Below the pieces are notes generated by a model. The model had not been told where the DNA came from, ran no database searches, and worked only from the letters and a program-made list of their open reading frames with translations. Below, piece by piece: positions 63,696-64,000 of a DNA stretch of 64,000 bases; the first letter of the stretch is position 1; each line of letters begins with the position of its first letter. Source of the DNA: Blastocatellia bacterium (GTDB lineage Bacteria > Acidobacteriota > Blastocatellia > Chloracidobacteriales > JADJPF01); the NCBI GenBank assembly GCA_025057015.1, contig JANWYG010000007.1:124001-188000 (forward strand), read 5' to 3'. Both the position numbers and the translations under genes were made by a program.

Positions 63696-64000
63696 TCATC
63701 TCACCATACCTGCAACTGCCCGCTCGTTCACTAGACGGTGTATTTGCTGTAGTTGCCCAGCGCTACGCTTCAAGAAAAAGCTAGGATAAACTCCCATGAA
63801 GATTATCAAGACTACAAGAGGCACTAGGGTAAGCTTTTCTCTCAAAGTGACATCGGCCAATGATTTGTTATGCTCGTTAGTTACTCGTCCGAAAAGCACC
63901 CTCTGAGTCATCCAAAGCATGTACACGGCAGACAATACTACGCCGGAAGTAGCTATTACAGCCAGTATTCTAGGATGAGCTGAAGTAAACGTTCCCACGA
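63696..64000 (-). CDS. nuoM: NADH-quinone oxidoreductase subunit M, C-terminal part (5' end beyond window)
   Basis: Only the last 101 codons are visible. They include AVIATSGVVLSAVYMLWMTQ, VLFGRV and LREKLTLVPLVVLIIFMGVYPSFFL, the closing helices of NuoM/MrpD-type proton-translocating subunits. It is directly followed by nuoN, so a complex I operon extends to the right of the window. Confidence 0.93.
   Translation of the reverse strand, partial: VGTFTSAHPRILAVIATSGVVLSAVYMLWMTQRVLFGRVTNEHNKSLADVTLREKLTLVPLVVLIIFMGVYPSFFLKRSAGQLQQIHRLVNERAVAGMVR

Overview
The window reads as chromosomal core DNA of a Gram-negative bacterium, most likely an Acidobacteriota member (Blastocatellia-like). The clues are an Oar-type TonB-dependent receptor with an N-terminal carboxypeptidase-regulatory-like domain, a VWFA protein beside a PilZ-like membrane protein, FHA-GAF-cyclase and receiver-Ser/Thr-kinase signalling proteins, multihaem cytochromes, and an F-type ATPase with b and b' subunits. 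The assignment is inference from gene content. G+C looks moderate and CTAG is unexpectedly common. Genes are packed tightly, no intergenic gap exceeds 300 bp, and several convergent pairs overlap at their 3' ends. I see no prophage, insertion sequence or CRISPR array.

Layout. 1-1.5 kb: truncated HlyD-type adaptor and an orphan. 1.5-12.3 kb: argH, an alkyltransferase-like protein, an amidohydrolase/glycosyltransferase/spermidine-synthase-like operon, a large protein with a nucleoside-phosphorylase-like tail, mdh, a HAD phosphatase and rpiA. 12.3-12.5 kb: a 42-bp tandem repeat with an inverted repeat. 12.5-16.1 kb: a photolyase/VOC/FAD-oxidoreductase operon and panD. 16.1-19.0 kb: an accessory locus with two lipoproteins and a P-domain protein, two of which share an unrecognised, toxin-like C-terminal domain. 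19.2-24.0 kb: an EEP-family protein and the ATP synthase block b'-b-delta-alpha-gamma. 24.2-27.6 kb: NfeD-like protein and two flotillins.

27.6-32.1 kb (minus strand): tadA, tRNA-Ser(CGA), tRNA-Ser(GGA), SRP RNA, dnaX, ybaB, recR, ruvB. The tadA/SRP RNA/dnaX/ybaB/recR order is also known from Bacillus. The SRP RNA is not an ORF and was recognised from its helix-8 loop and long terminal helix. 32.1-42.6 kb: TonB receptor, MFS exporter, SYLF protein, REC-kinase, GspG-like protein with a heptose kinase, thiL and an aminotransferase. 42.7-46.4 kb: 8-haem and 9-haem cytochromes followed directly by an FHA-GAF-cyclase.

46.4-56.2 kb: peptidoglycan amidase, ComEC, and a three-gene minus-strand operon (membrane protein, asparagine-synthetase homologue without the glutaminase cysteine, DAP-decarboxylase homologue without the PLP lysine), then the PilZ-like/VWA pair. 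56.1-64 kb: DMT transporter, argS, ferredoxin, feoAB behind a Fur-box-like palindrome, a zinc-ribbon membrane protein, and the end of a complex I operon (nuoN, partial nuoM).

The best candidates for undescribed biology are the P-domain/toxin-like locus (16.1-19.0 kb), the operon encoding two apparently active-site-altered biosynthetic enzymes (50.4-53.9 kb), and the protein with a phosphorylase-like C-terminus (8.0-9.7 kb).
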